Below, piece by piece: positions 8,324-19,400 of a DNA stretch of 64,000 bases (the stretch's first letter is position 1; every line of letters begins with the position of its first letter). The position numbers were made by a program, and so were the translations under genes. A model generated the notes under the pieces. That model did not search any database, had not been told where the DNA came from, and saw nothing but the letters and a program-made list of their open reading frames with translations. Source of the DNA: Gracilimonas sp017641085 (GTDB lineage: Bacteria > Bacteroidota > Rhodothermia > Balneolales > Balneolaceae); the NCBI RefSeq assembly GCF_046115515.1, contig NZ_CP175953.1, one strand, 5' to 3'.

Positions 8324-10114
8324 ATGAGAAAAGTTTTTCTGCTATTCACGTTTTCACTCATCACTTTATCACTCTCCGCTCAAACGACAACCAGGTACGA
8401 AATTTCCTTCGAAAATGCGGTTCATCACGAAGCTGAAATTTCAGTGATTTATACCAACCTGGAGAATAAAGTACTGGAAGTGCGAATGAGCCGGACTTCT
8501 CCCGGTCGATATGCGCTCCACGAGTTTGCAAAGAATGTATATGGGGTAAAAGCCACCGACGGCAAGGGAAAGGAGTTGGAAGTGACCCGTCCAAATCCGC
8601 ACCAATGGAATGTAAGCGGACACGATGGAACCGTGAAATTTGAGTACACCCTGTTTGCCAATCGGGGAGACGGTACCTATTCGCAGGTAGATGAAACCCA
8701 TGCCCACCTCAACATACCGGCGACTTTCGCCTGGGCCAGGGATTACGAACACCGCCCGATTGAAATCACCTTTGATGTGCGTGAAGATCTGAACTGGAAA
8801 GTGGCAACGCAGCTAAAACCTCTCGAAGGAACGACTTATTACGCGCCCGACCTCTATTATTTCCTGGACAGCCCGGTGGAGATTGCGGATTTCCATGAGC
8901 GGCAGGAAGCCATTGATGGTCAGCTTATTAAAATGGCTTTGCATACCCCGGCAACGGATGAAGAAGTAGATGAATACTTTGGTAAAGTGATGGCCATCGT
9001 GAATGCACAGGTCAACCTATTCGGAGAGCTTCCTGAATTTGACTACGGTGAGTACGTATTTCTGAATTGCTTTATGCCCAATGCCAGCGGAGACGGGATG
9101 GAGCACCGCAATTCCACCATTGTAACCAACTCAAAACCTATAGGCCAACCACTTGGGAATACCAGCTTGGGAACGGTATCTCATGAATTTATTCATGTCT
9201 GGAACGTGGAGCGTATTCGCCCGGCCAGCCTGGAGCCCTTCAATTTTGAGGAAGCCAATATGAGTGGCGAGCTCTGGTTTGCTGAAGGCTTTACCAGCTA
9301 TTACGATGACCTGATTCTGCACAGGGCCGGAATTAACACTGCAGCAGAATATGCGGAAGCCCTGGATGGCGGATTGAACTATGTAATCAACAGGCCCGGA
9401 CGACAGTTTTTCTCTCCGGTTGAAATGAGTTACCAGGCCCCGTTTGTGGATGCAGCCACGTCCGTAGATCCTCAGAATAAAACAAACACCTTCATTTCTT
9501 ATTACACCTATGGAAGCGTGCTCGGACTCGGGCTGGATCTTTCACTCAGAAAAATGGACGGCAACAAAAATCTCGATGACTTCATGAAGCTGATGTGGAG
9601 AGCGTTCGGGAGAACGGAAGTCCCTTATACCAATCGTGATATTCATGAAATGCTGGTTGATTATGCGGGCGAGGATTTTGCCGATGAGTTTTTCGAGAAA
9701 TACATTTTTGATAGTCAGCTGCCGGATTATGAAAGTCTGTTGGCAGATTTTGGGATATCACTGACCAAAGCAAATCCCGGAAAAGCCGTACTTGGAACAG
9801 GTATTGAAATTGAAGATGGGGTCGGTAAGCTGGAATCCAATGCGCTGATTGGTTCACCGATTTATAAAGCAGGGATTGAATCAGAGGATGAAATCGCAAC
9901 TATCGCAGGAACTTCTTTGAGTGAGGTGGAAAGCGTGGATGATATCCTTAGCGAATACAAACCCGGGGATGAAATCGAAATTACGTTTACCCGTTGGGGA
10001 GAAGAGAAATCAGCTTCTGTGACTTTGGCCGAAGACTCGACTCTTAAATCAGAGCTCAATCAAAAGGCGGACAGAACCGCTAAACAGCGAAGAGATGCAT
10101 GGTTAAAAAAGTAA
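8324..10114 (+). CDS. Secreted M61-family metallopeptidase with PDZ domain
   Basis: A 596-aa protein with a signal peptide (MRKVFLLFTFSLITLSLSAQ). M61 enzymes (glycyl aminopeptidase family) use a HExxH zinc site, here HEFIH at 287-291, with the following Glu near 321 in WFAEGFTSYY. A PDZ domain covers about residues 500-580 (GSPIYKAGIESEDEIATIAG). The domain order, N-terminal beta domain then catalytic domain then PDZ, is standard. Likely periplasmic or outer-membrane associated. It appears to be a single-gene unit. Confidence 0.92.
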   Translation: MRKVFLLFTFSLITLSLSAQTTTRYEISFENAVHHEAEISVIYTNLENKVLEVRMSRTSPGRYALHEFAKNVYGVKATDGKGKELEVTRPNPHQWNVSGHDGTVKFEYTLFANRGDGTYSQVDETHAHLNIPATFAWARDYEHRPIEITFDVREDLNWKVATQLKPLEGTTYYAPDLYYFLDSPVEIADFHERQEAIDGQLIKMALHTPATDEEVDEYFGKVMAIVNAQVNLFGELPEFDYGEYVFLNCFMPNASGDGMEHRNSTIVTNSKPIGQPLGNTSLGTVSHEFIHVWNVERIRPASLEPFNFEEANMSGELWFAEGFTSYYDDLILHRAGINTAAEYAEALDGGLNYVINRPGRQFFSPVEMSYQAPFVDAATSVDPQNKTNTFISYYTYGSVLGLGLDLSLRKMDGNKNLDDFMKLMWRAFGRTEVPYTNRDIHEMLVDYAGEDFADEFFEKYIFDSQLPDYESLLADFGISLTKANPGKAVLGTGIEIEDGVGKLESNALIGSPIYKAGIESEDEIATIAGTSLSEVESVDDILSEYKPGDEIEITFTRWGEEKSASVTLAEDSTLKSELNQKADRTAKQRRDAWLKK

Positions 10115-10224
10115 TGCTGATTAATTCCTGCAATGGTATTTCACCCCGAATGCTCTTATAATAAGCCTTCCTTTAAACAGGGAGAGAGACTCTACAAGCT
10201 TAATATGTTATGGATTTTGTGTAT

Positions 10225-10971
10225 ATGAACAGCCGTTTTATAGTGAAATTTGTTAAATCGTTTTTTTTGATGGTATTAGTGGTGGGATTATCGGCATGCA
10301 AAAGCTCGGAGTCGGTAAGCAATAATTCGGAATCAGATAAAGAGACGGCTACTGAGCAAAGTGTGGACAATGATTCAGGGATGACTACCGCCGAAATGGA
10401 AGCTTTGTATTGGGCCCGACAAGACAGTGCCCGGATGAACTTCACCAAAGCCGATGTAAAGTTTATGACCGGGATGATTGCTCACCATGCACAGGCACTA
10501 ATCATGTCGCGACTTGCACCGGAAAATAACGCAAGTCCTCAGATCCAAACCCTGGCTGCCCGCATTATCAATGCCCAGAAAGATGAAATCCGCTCTATGC
10601 AAACCTGGCTCCGTGATCGTGATCAGCCGGTTCCTGAAGTACATATCGAAGGATTGAACCTGATGATTCATGGGCTTGGGGAAGATCACATGAAAATGGA
10701 TCACACCAATATGGCAGGAATGTTATCACCGGCTCAGCTAAAAGAACTCAGTGAAGCCACAGGCGAAGAATTTGACCGTCTGTTTCTGAAATATATGATC
10801 GACCACCATAAAGGGGCAGTAACGATGGTCACCAAATTATTTGATACCGATGGAGCCGCTCAGGACGATGCCGCATTCCGTTTAGCATCAGACATTCAGG
10901 TAGATCAGCGGACGGAAATTGACCGTATGCAGCTGATGCTGGACCGGATGACTGCAGCTAATGGCCAATAA
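10225..10971 (+). CDS. DUF305 lipoprotein
   Basis: A lipoprotein of about 248 residues with signal sequence and lipobox ending LSAC, then a Ser/Asn-rich linker. The DUF305 domain is shown by paired His motifs FMTGMIAHHAQALIMS and KYMIDHHKGAVTM, a four-helix ferritin-like fold that may bind metal (Cu is suggested for some members). I prefer the ATG at 10225 because it gives a compact signal peptide; an ATG at 10210 in the same frame adds five residues. It overlaps the region just upstream of the LVIVD gene and probably shares its transcript. Confidence 0.85.
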   Translation: MNSRFIVKFVKSFFLMVLVVGLSACKSSESVSNNSESDKETATEQSVDNDSGMTTAEMEALYWARQDSARMNFTKADVKFMTGMIAHHAQALIMSRLAPENNASPQIQTLAARIINAQKDEIRSMQTWLRDRDQPVPEVHIEGLNLMIHGLGEDHMKMDHTNMAGMLSPAQLKELSEATGEEFDRLFLKYMIDHHKGAVTMVTKLFDTDGAAQDDAAFRLASDIQVDQRTEIDRMQLMLDRMTAANGQ

Positions 10972-11008
10972 AGAATATCACGTCAACAAAAACACAGAAT
11001 ACGTACTT

Positions 11009-12994
11009 ATGAACAAATCGAAACTATTTTTTATGCTGATGGTGTCGGTATTGATTGGTGCCTATGGGTGTTCGTCATCTTCCATGATGGACGACTCAAG
11101 CTCACCGTCAATGATGCCATCTATTGAACCCAAGCCGGTAACGGAAGCAAACCCGCCCAGTCCCGACCCTCGGGTAGGGCTGAAAGCCGGTTTATTTGAT
11201 GCCGAAGAAGCCAGCTGGAATCTGAATATGCTGTCTCAAACACCTCCGCCCGAAGATTTTGTGGGTGTTACGAATTCTGACCTGGCCTTTAAAGGTAACT
11301 ATGCTTTTCAGGGGAATTATAATGGCGTGATTGTATGGGATGTATCCAATCCCCGATCCCCGGAACTGGTTGTTGATTACCTGTGCCCGGCTTCGCAGAG
11401 TGATGTTTCTGTGTATGGAAATCTTCTTTTTGTTTCCGGTGAAGGCTTGGGTGGTCGACTTGATTGTGGCACCGAAGGAGTGCAGGAAACAGTGAGTGAA
11501 GAACGACTTCGCGGAATCCGTATTTTTGATATTACCGATGTCAAAGAGCCAAAATATGTGTCCAACGTTCAAACCTGCCGTGGTTCACACACGCATTCCG
11601 TTTTAAAAGATCCTGAAGATGACGAAAACGTTTATATCTATGTGTCAGGGTCAGCGCCGGTTCGTCCGAATGAAGAATTGCCCGGATGTTCAGCTGCCAT
11701 GCCGGATGAAGATCCGAATTCCGCCTTATTCAGAATTGAGGTAATTAAAGTCCCGCTGGATAATCCTGAAGAAGCAGCTATTGTAAATTCTCCCCGAATT
11801 TTTGAAAACCTGACAGCTGCTCCAACCCACGGTATGGCTCCGGCCGACAAAGCAGCGTTGGAAAAAGCGAAAGAAGAAGGAGCTTTTACAGCCGAAATTT
11901 TTGGTCAGGAACGAGTAATTCCTGGGCGGTATGTACGAATGATTCTATCGAATGTAGCCCAGCAGCGAGCCGGAGAAGGTGCAGAACCTACAGCGGCTGA
12001 CAGTGCTTATCTCCGTGAAAATATCCAGATGATGGTGGACCAGCAGTTTGGAGTCGGTGGAGATGAAGAAGACGATCGCGGACCAAACCAGTGTCACGAC
12101 ATCACCCTTTATCCGGAGATTGGTTTAGCCGGGGGTGCTTGTGAAGGCTACGGACTCTTACTGGACATTACTGATCCTGTAAACCCTAAGCGGGTAGATG
12201 CGGTTGCTGATTCAAACTTCTCATACTGGCACTCTGCTACCTTCAGTAACGATGGAAGCAAAGTATTGTTCACGGATGAGTGGGGCGGTGGCGGTCAGCC
12301 AAAATGCCGTGAAACGGATCCTTACGAGTGGGGAGCTAATGCCCTGTTCACCATCAATGAGAACAATAAGATGGAATTCGAAAGCTACTATAAACTCCCT
12401 GCTCCACAAACCACAGAGGAAAACTGTGTAGCTCACAACGGATCTCTTATTCCGGTTCCGGGACGGGAGATTATGGTTCAGTCGTGGTATCAGGGTGGTA
12501 TTTCTGTGTTTGACTGGACCGATCCATCCAACCCGGTTGAAATTGCTTTTCACGATCGTGGCCCGGTTGATTCTACCCGTATGGCGAACGGCGGAAGCTG
12601 GTCGGTGTATTGGTACAACGGTATGATCATCAACTCTGAAATTGCCAGAGGACTGGATATTTTTGAGCTGGAAGCCAATCCGCTACTCACTCAGAATGAA
12701 ATCGATGCAGCGAATACGGTAACGCTCGATTACCTGAACGCTCAGGGACAGCCTATGTTTGAATGGCCTACAACCTATGCGTTAGCCAAAGCTTACGTAG
12801 ATCAGCTTGACCGCGATGGAGAAATGAGTGCATCAGAAATTTCAGCACTCCGATCCGGTATTGCGAAAGCAGAGAAGTCATCCGGTTCAGAAAAATCAGC
12901 ACTACTGGCTGAATTAGCTGACGGAATTGATGCTTCGGGTTCTGCAAAAGCAGGAAAGCTGGCTGAAACACTTCGTGATTTGGCATCTATGTAA
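11009..12994 (+). CDS. LVIVD-repeat lipoprotein
   Basis: A lipoprotein of about 661 residues. The start at 11009 (MNKSKLFFMLMVSVLIGAYGC) gives a proper lipobox; the open frame continues upstream into the DUF305 gene, but that extension would bury the signal sequence. Several beta-propeller-like repeats read as GVIVWDVSNPRSPELVVDY, IRIFDITDVKEPKYVSN and LLLDITDPVNPKRVD, the LVIVD type. The C-terminus is Ala/Ser/Glu-rich and helical. The function is unknown; such proteins are surface-exposed and the pairing with DUF305 recurs in this group to my knowledge. Confidence 0.85.
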   Translation: MNKSKLFFMLMVSVLIGAYGCSSSSMMDDSSSPSMMPSIEPKPVTEANPPSPDPRVGLKAGLFDAEEASWNLNMLSQTPPPEDFVGVTNSDLAFKGNYAFQGNYNGVIVWDVSNPRSPELVVDYLCPASQSDVSVYGNLLFVSGEGLGGRLDCGTEGVQETVSEERLRGIRIFDITDVKEPKYVSNVQTCRGSHTHSVLKDPEDDENVYIYVSGSAPVRPNEELPGCSAAMPDEDPNSALFRIEVIKVPLDNPEEAAIVNSPRIFENLTAAPTHGMAPADKAALEKAKEEGAFTAEIFGQERVIPGRYVRMILSNVAQQRAGEGAEPTAADSAYLRENIQMMVDQQFGVGGDEEDDRGPNQCHDITLYPEIGLAGGACEGYGLLLDITDPVNPKRVDAVADSNFSYWHSATFSNDGSKVLFTDEWGGGGQPKCRETDPYEWGANALFTINENNKMEFESYYKLPAPQTTEENCVAHNGSLIPVPGREIMVQSWYQGGISVFDWTDPSNPVEIAFHDRGPVDSTRMANGGSWSVYWYNGMIINSEIARGLDIFELEANPLLTQNEIDAANTVTLDYLNAQGQPMFEWPTTYALAKAYVDQLDRDGEMSASEISALRSGIAKAEKSSGSEKSALLAELADGIDASGSAKAGKLAETLRDLASM

Positions 12995-13019
12995 ATCCGG
13001 ATCACCGATAAATATATTC

Positions 13020-13056
13020 AAACCCCGGTTTAGCGAAAGCTGATCCGGGGTTTTTT
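13020..13056 (+). terminator. Intrinsic terminator after the LVIVD gene
   Basis: AAACCCCGG (13020-13028) pairs with CCGGGGTTT (13045-13053), followed by a T-run. It lies 26 bp past the stop codon and should end the DUF305-LVIVD transcript. Confidence 0.85.
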
Positions 13057-13072
13057 GTTTTATGAGCCAGTC

Positions 13073-13093
13073 ATCCCGGACTTGATCCGGGAT
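13073..13093. repeat. ATCCCGGA-N5-TCCGGGAT palindrome
   Basis: A perfect 8-bp inverted repeat with a 5-bp loop (CTTGA), directly after the terminator. This exact palindrome type recurs between genes in many bacterial genomes as I recall it, so it is probably a dispersed element and not a second terminator; there is no T-run after it. Confidence 0.6.
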
Positions 13094-13189
13094 CTCCTTT
13101 CATGAGAATGAAAAGAAAACCCTGATATCCATTGTTGCACCTCTGCCCATCCATCCCCATATTCTGCAAATTTTAAACCTAATCGAGCC

Positions 13190-14536
13190 ATGAAAAAACT
13201 TCTGACCATCAACCTTCTGATTATTCTTTCCCTTCCACTTTCAGCCCAAAACTATCCGCACATTTTGCCAATGAAGGAACGGGCAGCGGTAATTAATGAC
13301 ATGCTTAAGGATAAAGTCGAACATTATCTTCCGGAGATGATGAGGGAAACCGACATCGATATGTGGATTGTGGTTTCGAGGGAATACAATGAAGATCCGG
13401 TGATTGAAACCATGCTTCCGGCTACATGGCTGGCGGCGCGGCGCCGTACTATTTTGGTGATGCATGATTTGGGTCCTGGAAAGGGCGTTGAAACCCTGGC
13501 AGTGGCCCGGTATGATGTGGGAGAAGTTTTTAAGAAAGCGTGGGATAAAGAGAAGGAACCCAATCAATGGAAGCGGCTGAAAGAGATTATCGAAGAAAGG
13601 GATCCTGAAAGAATTGGTATCAATATTTCTGAGATTTGGGGACACGCAGATGGCATGGTGGTAACCGATTACGAGGAAATGAAAGAAGCCATTGGCAAGA
13701 AATACACGGATCGCTTGGTTTCAGCTGAGAAACTGGCTGTTCGCTGGCTGGAAACCCGCACGGAGAAAGAAATGCAGGTGTATCCGCAGATTGTTCGGAT
13801 TGCCCACCAGATCATAGCGGAAGGGTTTTCGGATGCTGTTATTCAGCCGGGGATCACAACAACTGAGGACGTGGTCTGGTGGTACCGGGAAAAGATCAGG
13901 GAGTTGAAACTGATCACATGGTTTCATCCCAGCGTATCCATCCAACGGGCGGACCCCGAATCTTTTGATCACCTGAGAACCTTTGACAGTCGGCCCGGAG
14001 AAAACGTGATCATGCCCGGAGATCTACTGCATGTGGATTTTGGTATCAAGTACCTGAGGCTCAATACGGATACCCAGCAGCATGCTTATGTACTTCGTCC
14101 GGAAGAAACTGAAGTGCCGGATTACCTGGTGCAGGCTTTTGAAAATGGGAATCGCCTGCAGGATATCTTCACCAGTAATTTTAAGGAAGGAAGAACCGGT
14201 AATGAAGTATTGAAGATGTCGCGTGAGCAGGCTATCGAAGAGGGACTCAAGCCAAGTATCTATACGCACCCAATTGGTTATCACGGTCATGCTGCGGGGA
14301 CCACACTTGGTATGTGGGATGCTCAGGGGGGCGTGCCCGGCGATGGTGATTACCCGTTACATTTGAACACAGCTTATTCCATTGAGCTGAATGCCGCTAC
14401 CTACATTGAAGAATGGGGCAAAGAAATCCGGATTATGCTGGAAGAAGATGCTTTTTTCGATGATTCCGGCGTGTGGTATATTGATGGTCGTCAACGTGAA
14501 ATCTTGATGATTCCAAGAGTCCCGGCAAAGCAGTAA
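13190..14536 (+). CDS. Secreted M24-family peptidase (Xaa-Pro aminopeptidase-like)
   Basis: A 448-aa protein with a signal peptide (cleavage near SLPLSAQ). The C-terminal pita-bread fold carries the five metal ligands of M24 peptidases: Asp in LLHVDFGIK, Asp in RLNTDTQQH, His in YHGHAAGT, Glu in YSIELNAAT and Glu near IRIMLEEDAFF. The N-terminal half is the creatinase/prolidase-type regulatory domain. Likely degrades proline-containing peptides outside the cytoplasm. Confidence 0.9.
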   Translation: MKKLLTINLLIILSLPLSAQNYPHILPMKERAAVINDMLKDKVEHYLPEMMRETDIDMWIVVSREYNEDPVIETMLPATWLAARRRTILVMHDLGPGKGVETLAVARYDVGEVFKKAWDKEKEPNQWKRLKEIIEERDPERIGINISEIWGHADGMVVTDYEEMKEAIGKKYTDRLVSAEKLAVRWLETRTEKEMQVYPQIVRIAHQIIAEGFSDAVIQPGITTTEDVVWWYREKIRELKLITWFHPSVSIQRADPESFDHLRTFDSRPGENVIMPGDLLHVDFGIKYLRLNTDTQQHAYVLRPEETEVPDYLVQAFENGNRLQDIFTSNFKEGRTGNEVLKMSREQAIEEGLKPSIYTHPIGYHGHAAGTTLGMWDAQGGVPGDGDYPLHLNTAYSIELNAATYIEEWGKEIRIMLEEDAFFDDSGVWYIDGRQREILMIPRVPAKQ

Positions 14537-14553
14537 AGGAAGAACTCAGTAAA

Positions 14554-14610
14554 CAGGACTCAGAATTCAGAACAGGATTGTTTTGGCTCCTGAATTCTGA
14601 GTCCTGATTT
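14554..14610 (+). terminator. Long inverted repeat, possible terminator of the M24 gene
   Basis: CAGGACTCAGAATTCAG (14554-14570) pairs perfectly over 17 bp with the sequence at 14590-14606, with a 19-bp loop, followed by a T-rich stretch. The CTCAGAATTC core recurs near 3765-3820 and 38305-38330, so it may be a mobile palindrome that also stops transcription. Confidence 0.6.
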
Positions 14611-14698
14611 TCTTTGACCATCTATTAAAACTTTCTGACCGAACCCGCTTTGCCTTTTTGAAATTCATCCGTTACCATCCAAAAAAAGTTGAAGCACC

Positions 14699-16351
14699 AT
14701 GGAATTCAATACCTTAGAAGAAAAGATTGTACACGCCCGAACGCTCGAAAATCCCCCGGAGGATTTGCAGGATGATTTCTTTAGTCTGTTGAAAAGGGGA
14801 ATAGGAAGCGATAAAACATATCTTATCTACAGGGACGCCGGGCAGAATCGTACAGAAATTTCTTATCGGGAGTTCTATGAGCATGTAGTAAACACAGCCC
14901 GTTTTTATCAAACAAGAGGACTTCAGCCCGGAGATAAAATTGCCACTATTTCACACAATCACTGGCATACGGTGGTTCAGTATTTCGCTGCCTGGTTCTG
15001 CGGGTTAGTGGTGGTGCCGGTAAATCTCGGGGAAGATGATAACCGGATCGCCTACATCCTGGAAAATGCTGAAGTGAAGCTGGCCCTTGTACGAGATGAA
15101 TATGCAGAACGCATTCAGGCTATTATTGACAAGGCCGGTGAGCTTAATGAAATTGAAGTAGTGAAATGTGATGAATCCGTCGACTCTTTTTCAACTGAGG
15201 ACGGTGAGCTTCGGGAAGTAGAAGTTAATATCGAATCTGAAGCACTGATAGTATTTACCTCCGGTACCACCGGAAACCCGAAAGGCGTTGTTTTAACACA
15301 ACGTAATTTACTGGAAGACGCCCGAACTATTAGTCAGTGGCACAACATTGATGGTCAAACAAAAATGATGTGTGTATTGCCTATTCATCATGTAAATGGC
15401 ACGGTTGTGACTATGATAACGCCGTTTTTTGTGGGTGGATCTACTGTCCTGAACCAGAAGTTTAGTGCGGGACATTTTTTTGAAGCTATTGAAGAAGAAC
15501 AGGTTCATATTGTGAGTGTGGTGCCCACATTGCTTCAGTATCTTACCAATTACTATGAAGGTAAGGAAGCTCCGGAGTCAGAACAATTCCGACATATCAT
15601 CTGCGGTGCAGGCCCGCTGACGGTGAAAGTTGCACAAAACTTTGAAGAGAAATTCGGGATACCAATAATTCACGGGTATGGTCTTTCGGAAACCACCTGC
15701 TATTCATGTTTTATTCCGGCCGAACAACCCGAGAAGGAACACAATAAATGGATGCGGGATTTTGGCTATCCAAGTATTGGAATTCCGGTTCCGGCCAATG
15801 AGATGGATATTCAGGATGAAGATGGAAACTCTGTTCCTGAAGGCGCGCGGGCAGAAATTGTAATCCGGGGTGTGAACGTGATGAAAGGATATTTCAACAA
15901 CCGGGAAGCCAATGAGTCGGCCTTTAAGAACGGCTGGTTTCGAAGCGGGGACGAAGGATTTATAAAAAAGGATGAGGAAGGAAACCGATATTTTTTCATT
16001 ACAGGTCGGTTGAAGGAGTTGATTATCCGGGGCGGCATTAACCTGGCTCCGCTGGAGATTGACGAAGTGATTAACAAAGCCCCGGGCGTAAAAGCCGGAA
16101 TTTCGGTGGGCTTCGAAAATGATTGGTACGGGGAGGAAGTTGGGGCGTATGTGCAGCTCAAAGAAGGAGCCAAGCAAGACAAAAAAGCTATTTTAGACTA
16201 TTGTAGAGAACACCTTCCGTTCTCAAAAGCCCCCAAGGTGGTTGTGTTCGGCGAGGAACTTCCGGTCACCTCCACGGGAAAATACCAGCGTCTGAAAGTA
16301 GCCCACCTGTTTGAAGAGTGGAAAGAGGTGCAGTTCACCAAACAAGATTAG
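14699..16351 (+). CDS. AMP-forming acyl-CoA synthetase
   Basis: A 550-aa ANL-superfamily enzyme that activates a carboxylic acid through an acyl-adenylate to a CoA thioester. Motifs are the P-loop-like VFTSGTTGNPKGVVLT (about 184-199), IIHGYGLSETT, GWFRSGDEG, and the C-terminal catalytic Lys in TSTGKYQRLK. The substrate cannot be read off the sequence; with the neighbouring aromatic and fatty-acid genes, an aromatic or medium-chain acid is plausible. It appears monocistronic. Confidence 0.88.
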   Translation: MEFNTLEEKIVHARTLENPPEDLQDDFFSLLKRGIGSDKTYLIYRDAGQNRTEISYREFYEHVVNTARFYQTRGLQPGDKIATISHNHWHTVVQYFAAWFCGLVVVPVNLGEDDNRIAYILENAEVKLALVRDEYAERIQAIIDKAGELNEIEVVKCDESVDSFSTEDGELREVEVNIESEALIVFTSGTTGNPKGVVLTQRNLLEDARTISQWHNIDGQTKMMCVLPIHHVNGTVVTMITPFFVGGSTVLNQKFSAGHFFEAIEEEQVHIVSVVPTLLQYLTNYYEGKEAPESEQFRHIICGAGPLTVKVAQNFEEKFGIPIIHGYGLSETTCYSCFIPAEQPEKEHNKWMRDFGYPSIGIPVPANEMDIQDEDGNSVPEGARAEIVIRGVNVMKGYFNNREANESAFKNGWFRSGDEGFIKKDEEGNRYFFITGRLKELIIRGGINLAPLEIDEVINKAPGVKAGISVGFENDWYGEEVGAYVQLKEGAKQDKKAILDYCREHLPFSKAPKVVVFGEELPVTSTGKYQRLKVAHLFEEWKEVQFTKQD

Positions 16352-16479
16352 CCATTAACTGTACCACCGGCACCCTGCTAATACTGGTTATAAACTGCAT
16401 AATAATGCAGTTTATATAGTCATACATATTTAATTACTTACAGCAGGTAACAGTTGAACAGTAAAAACACGGGGTATAA

Positions 16480-19400
16480 ATGCATAATATAAGCTTCAGT
16501 TTATCCATATTCGTACTGCTGGGAAGTTTCCTGATATCAGGGGTGGAGGCTCAGCAGGTTGAACTCAAAGAGAATAAAAACGGTACAGTCGAGTTAATTA
16601 CGGATTTTAATAAAAGTGCATCACAGCATTATTTATTTCGAAGTAAGTCGATGAGCGTGGAGGACTACACGACGGTAGATCCACTCATGAAATGGGGGCA
16701 TACACAGCCCTGGGCCGATCCCAAGATTAACTTTGCACCAACAGGGATTTCACAAGCCGTAGGTGACCTGGATGGAGACGGAACTACGGATTTCATCAGA
16801 ACCTATGAAGTATGGGATGAAAGAACGGATGACTTATCGGACCGGGTACCTAAGACCCTGGTTTTTTTGGGTTCGGGTAATCAGATTGATCATGATTTTA
16901 TAATCTATGACCGGTTACTGCCTATAGGTGATATTGCCAATACCGGCCAGTCTCAGCTTGTTAGTCAGGACGAAGCCGGAGTAACCCTGTATCAGTTTAG
17001 CAGTACCAGCTTTACAACTTCCTCCATTTCCATACCGGAACTAGAAGACCTGGACATTCCCTTTTCCAGCTTTAATATTACCCGGAAGGATATCGACGGG
17101 AATTCTATAGATGATGTTATCATCCCTTCAGGAAACACCATATATATAGGTTTGATTGACAGCACGCTGGAAAATTCATCGGTTCTGGAGTTTGATATAA
17201 GTACGCAAATTGAGTTTCAGTTTTTCACCATCACTAACATTGAATATGTAGGGTGGAATGGAATTTCATACATACTTGCCACCGTGCGGAATGGACGCAC
17301 TAATGGTCATTATATATATGTCATGGAGTTGGACCTTACGGCAGAAACCATCTCTCGTGTACAGTCCAGTAAGTTCTCTATGAACAGTTTCTTTTCTACA
17401 ATTACTCTGGCAGAAGATAGTAACGGATTTCCAAATATTGTTGTGTCCGGTAATGAAAATGAAACAGATTCGACGGGAGGGGCTTACTTGAAAATGTATA
17501 CCATGTCGAATGATACGAGTTTATATAAAAATCAGCCCGCAGAATTGGATTCTTTGGAAGGTTTTGCTGTCGGTGATCTAAACGGAAACGGATGGTCAGA
17601 CCTGGTCGTGGATTACTATGGTGAATATAACTTTGCAAGTATCAACCCGTCCGATACCTCGCTTAGCATCGAAGGGGTTATAGGAACACCCCTCGGCAAT
17701 AATGAATTTGTATCTGTTGACCGGAGCTTTTATCCCCAGGGCGATTTAAATAATGATGGTTATGATGATGCACTACTTTACGTCAGGAACGATGATGTAT
17801 TTGGTCAGCTTAGGCTTGAAGGGGTGAGCCCAAACGGAACGGTTAATTATGCCAATCCTACCGAATATCTCTATAATGCCGGGGATTACAGGGTAACACG
17901 AATTGAAGGAACATTTACATTCGGTGATATTTCCGGAAACGGCCTCGACGATTATGGTTTAATCGTATCGGATGGGTTAAGCGGAAGCCTGGATATTTAT
18001 GAAGGCGGTAGTGATGGTTCGGCAACTATTGGCACTATTGATTTACCGGGGTTTGTTCAATATGTGACATCCGGCGACTTTAATGTGGACGGCCGGGAAG
18101 ATATATTAATGCTGATTTCCATAGATGTTGGAACTGACGAAAACCCGGAAAGGTCGAACGAATTACATTTTTATCAACTCGGGTCCACCTCGCCTTATCA
18201 TGTGATTAAAGGTCAGGATTTTCAGCCGGGTCTGGATGACTACAATAATTTCATAGGTACCATATCTAATGCCGGCGATATTAATGACGACGGACTAGAG
18301 GATATACTGGTGGGCGCTCCTTTCCGGGGATTAACACCGATTGGTATATACTACGGCAGTGCATCCCTTTCACTAAACCCGGATGCCCAGGTATCTTTTC
18401 CCGAAAACCCGGACATAAACTATAGCTTTGGATGGGGTGGAACTCTTCAGGGCGGCTTTGATTTTAACGGAGATGGCGTTGATGATTTCCTGATTGGCAA
18501 TAATAATGAAGTGGATCTAAACGACATACCTGACGGAGCCACTTTCGTGAATGATGGCGCCATTCATGTATTTTACGGTTCATCAGGAACCAATGACTTT
18601 TCAGGAGGTGCCGATGTAACCCTGAAATCAGATAGCTCAGCCTACAGCGATAATACCTGGCATTGGATTTTCGGATTTAATCAGGTTGCTCATGGGGACT
18701 TTAACGGTGACGGAGCTACTGATCTGGCGATTAAGCCTTTCCGGCATATTGAATTCAACGATATAAACCAGGGCAGGCCGGGTATTCATATATTTCACGG
18801 GGGTGCTAATTTTGATGGTCAGCCTGACCAGGTGCTTCCCCTTCTTGAGGAAATACATCAGCCTTCCAGGCTTGGAACAGGTAGCGATACCACCGCATTT
18901 TCTGGCCGGGCAGAAATTTCAGCAGTGCCCGATATAAACGGGGATGGAGCGGACGAACTACTGTATATTGGCCCGCAATATGAGAGAAACGGTTCCTTCT
19001 TCTTTGGAGGAGACACATTATCTTCTACGCCGGATGCCGTATTGAAAGCCCCGAATCAAAGTGTAGGCTTCAACACCAATGGAAACTTCATCAACCGGCA
19101 GTATCGTATGTCGATCGGGGAAATGACCGCATCGGGTGTTACCTCGGTACTGGTTTGGCAGCAGGGAGATCTGAATTTCATGGATACACCGGCCTATATA
19201 TATGAACTGTCACAAATGGCTGTATCTAATGAAGAGCCGGCAGCATCCGGTACGCCTAAGAGCTTCAAACTGGAGCAGAACTACCCGAATCCTTTTAACC
19301 CTACCACGAATATTCAGTTTAATATTCCACGAGCAACAGATGTTACGCTGAAGATCTATAATATACTGGGGCAGGAAGTGATGACGGTACTTAACGACTT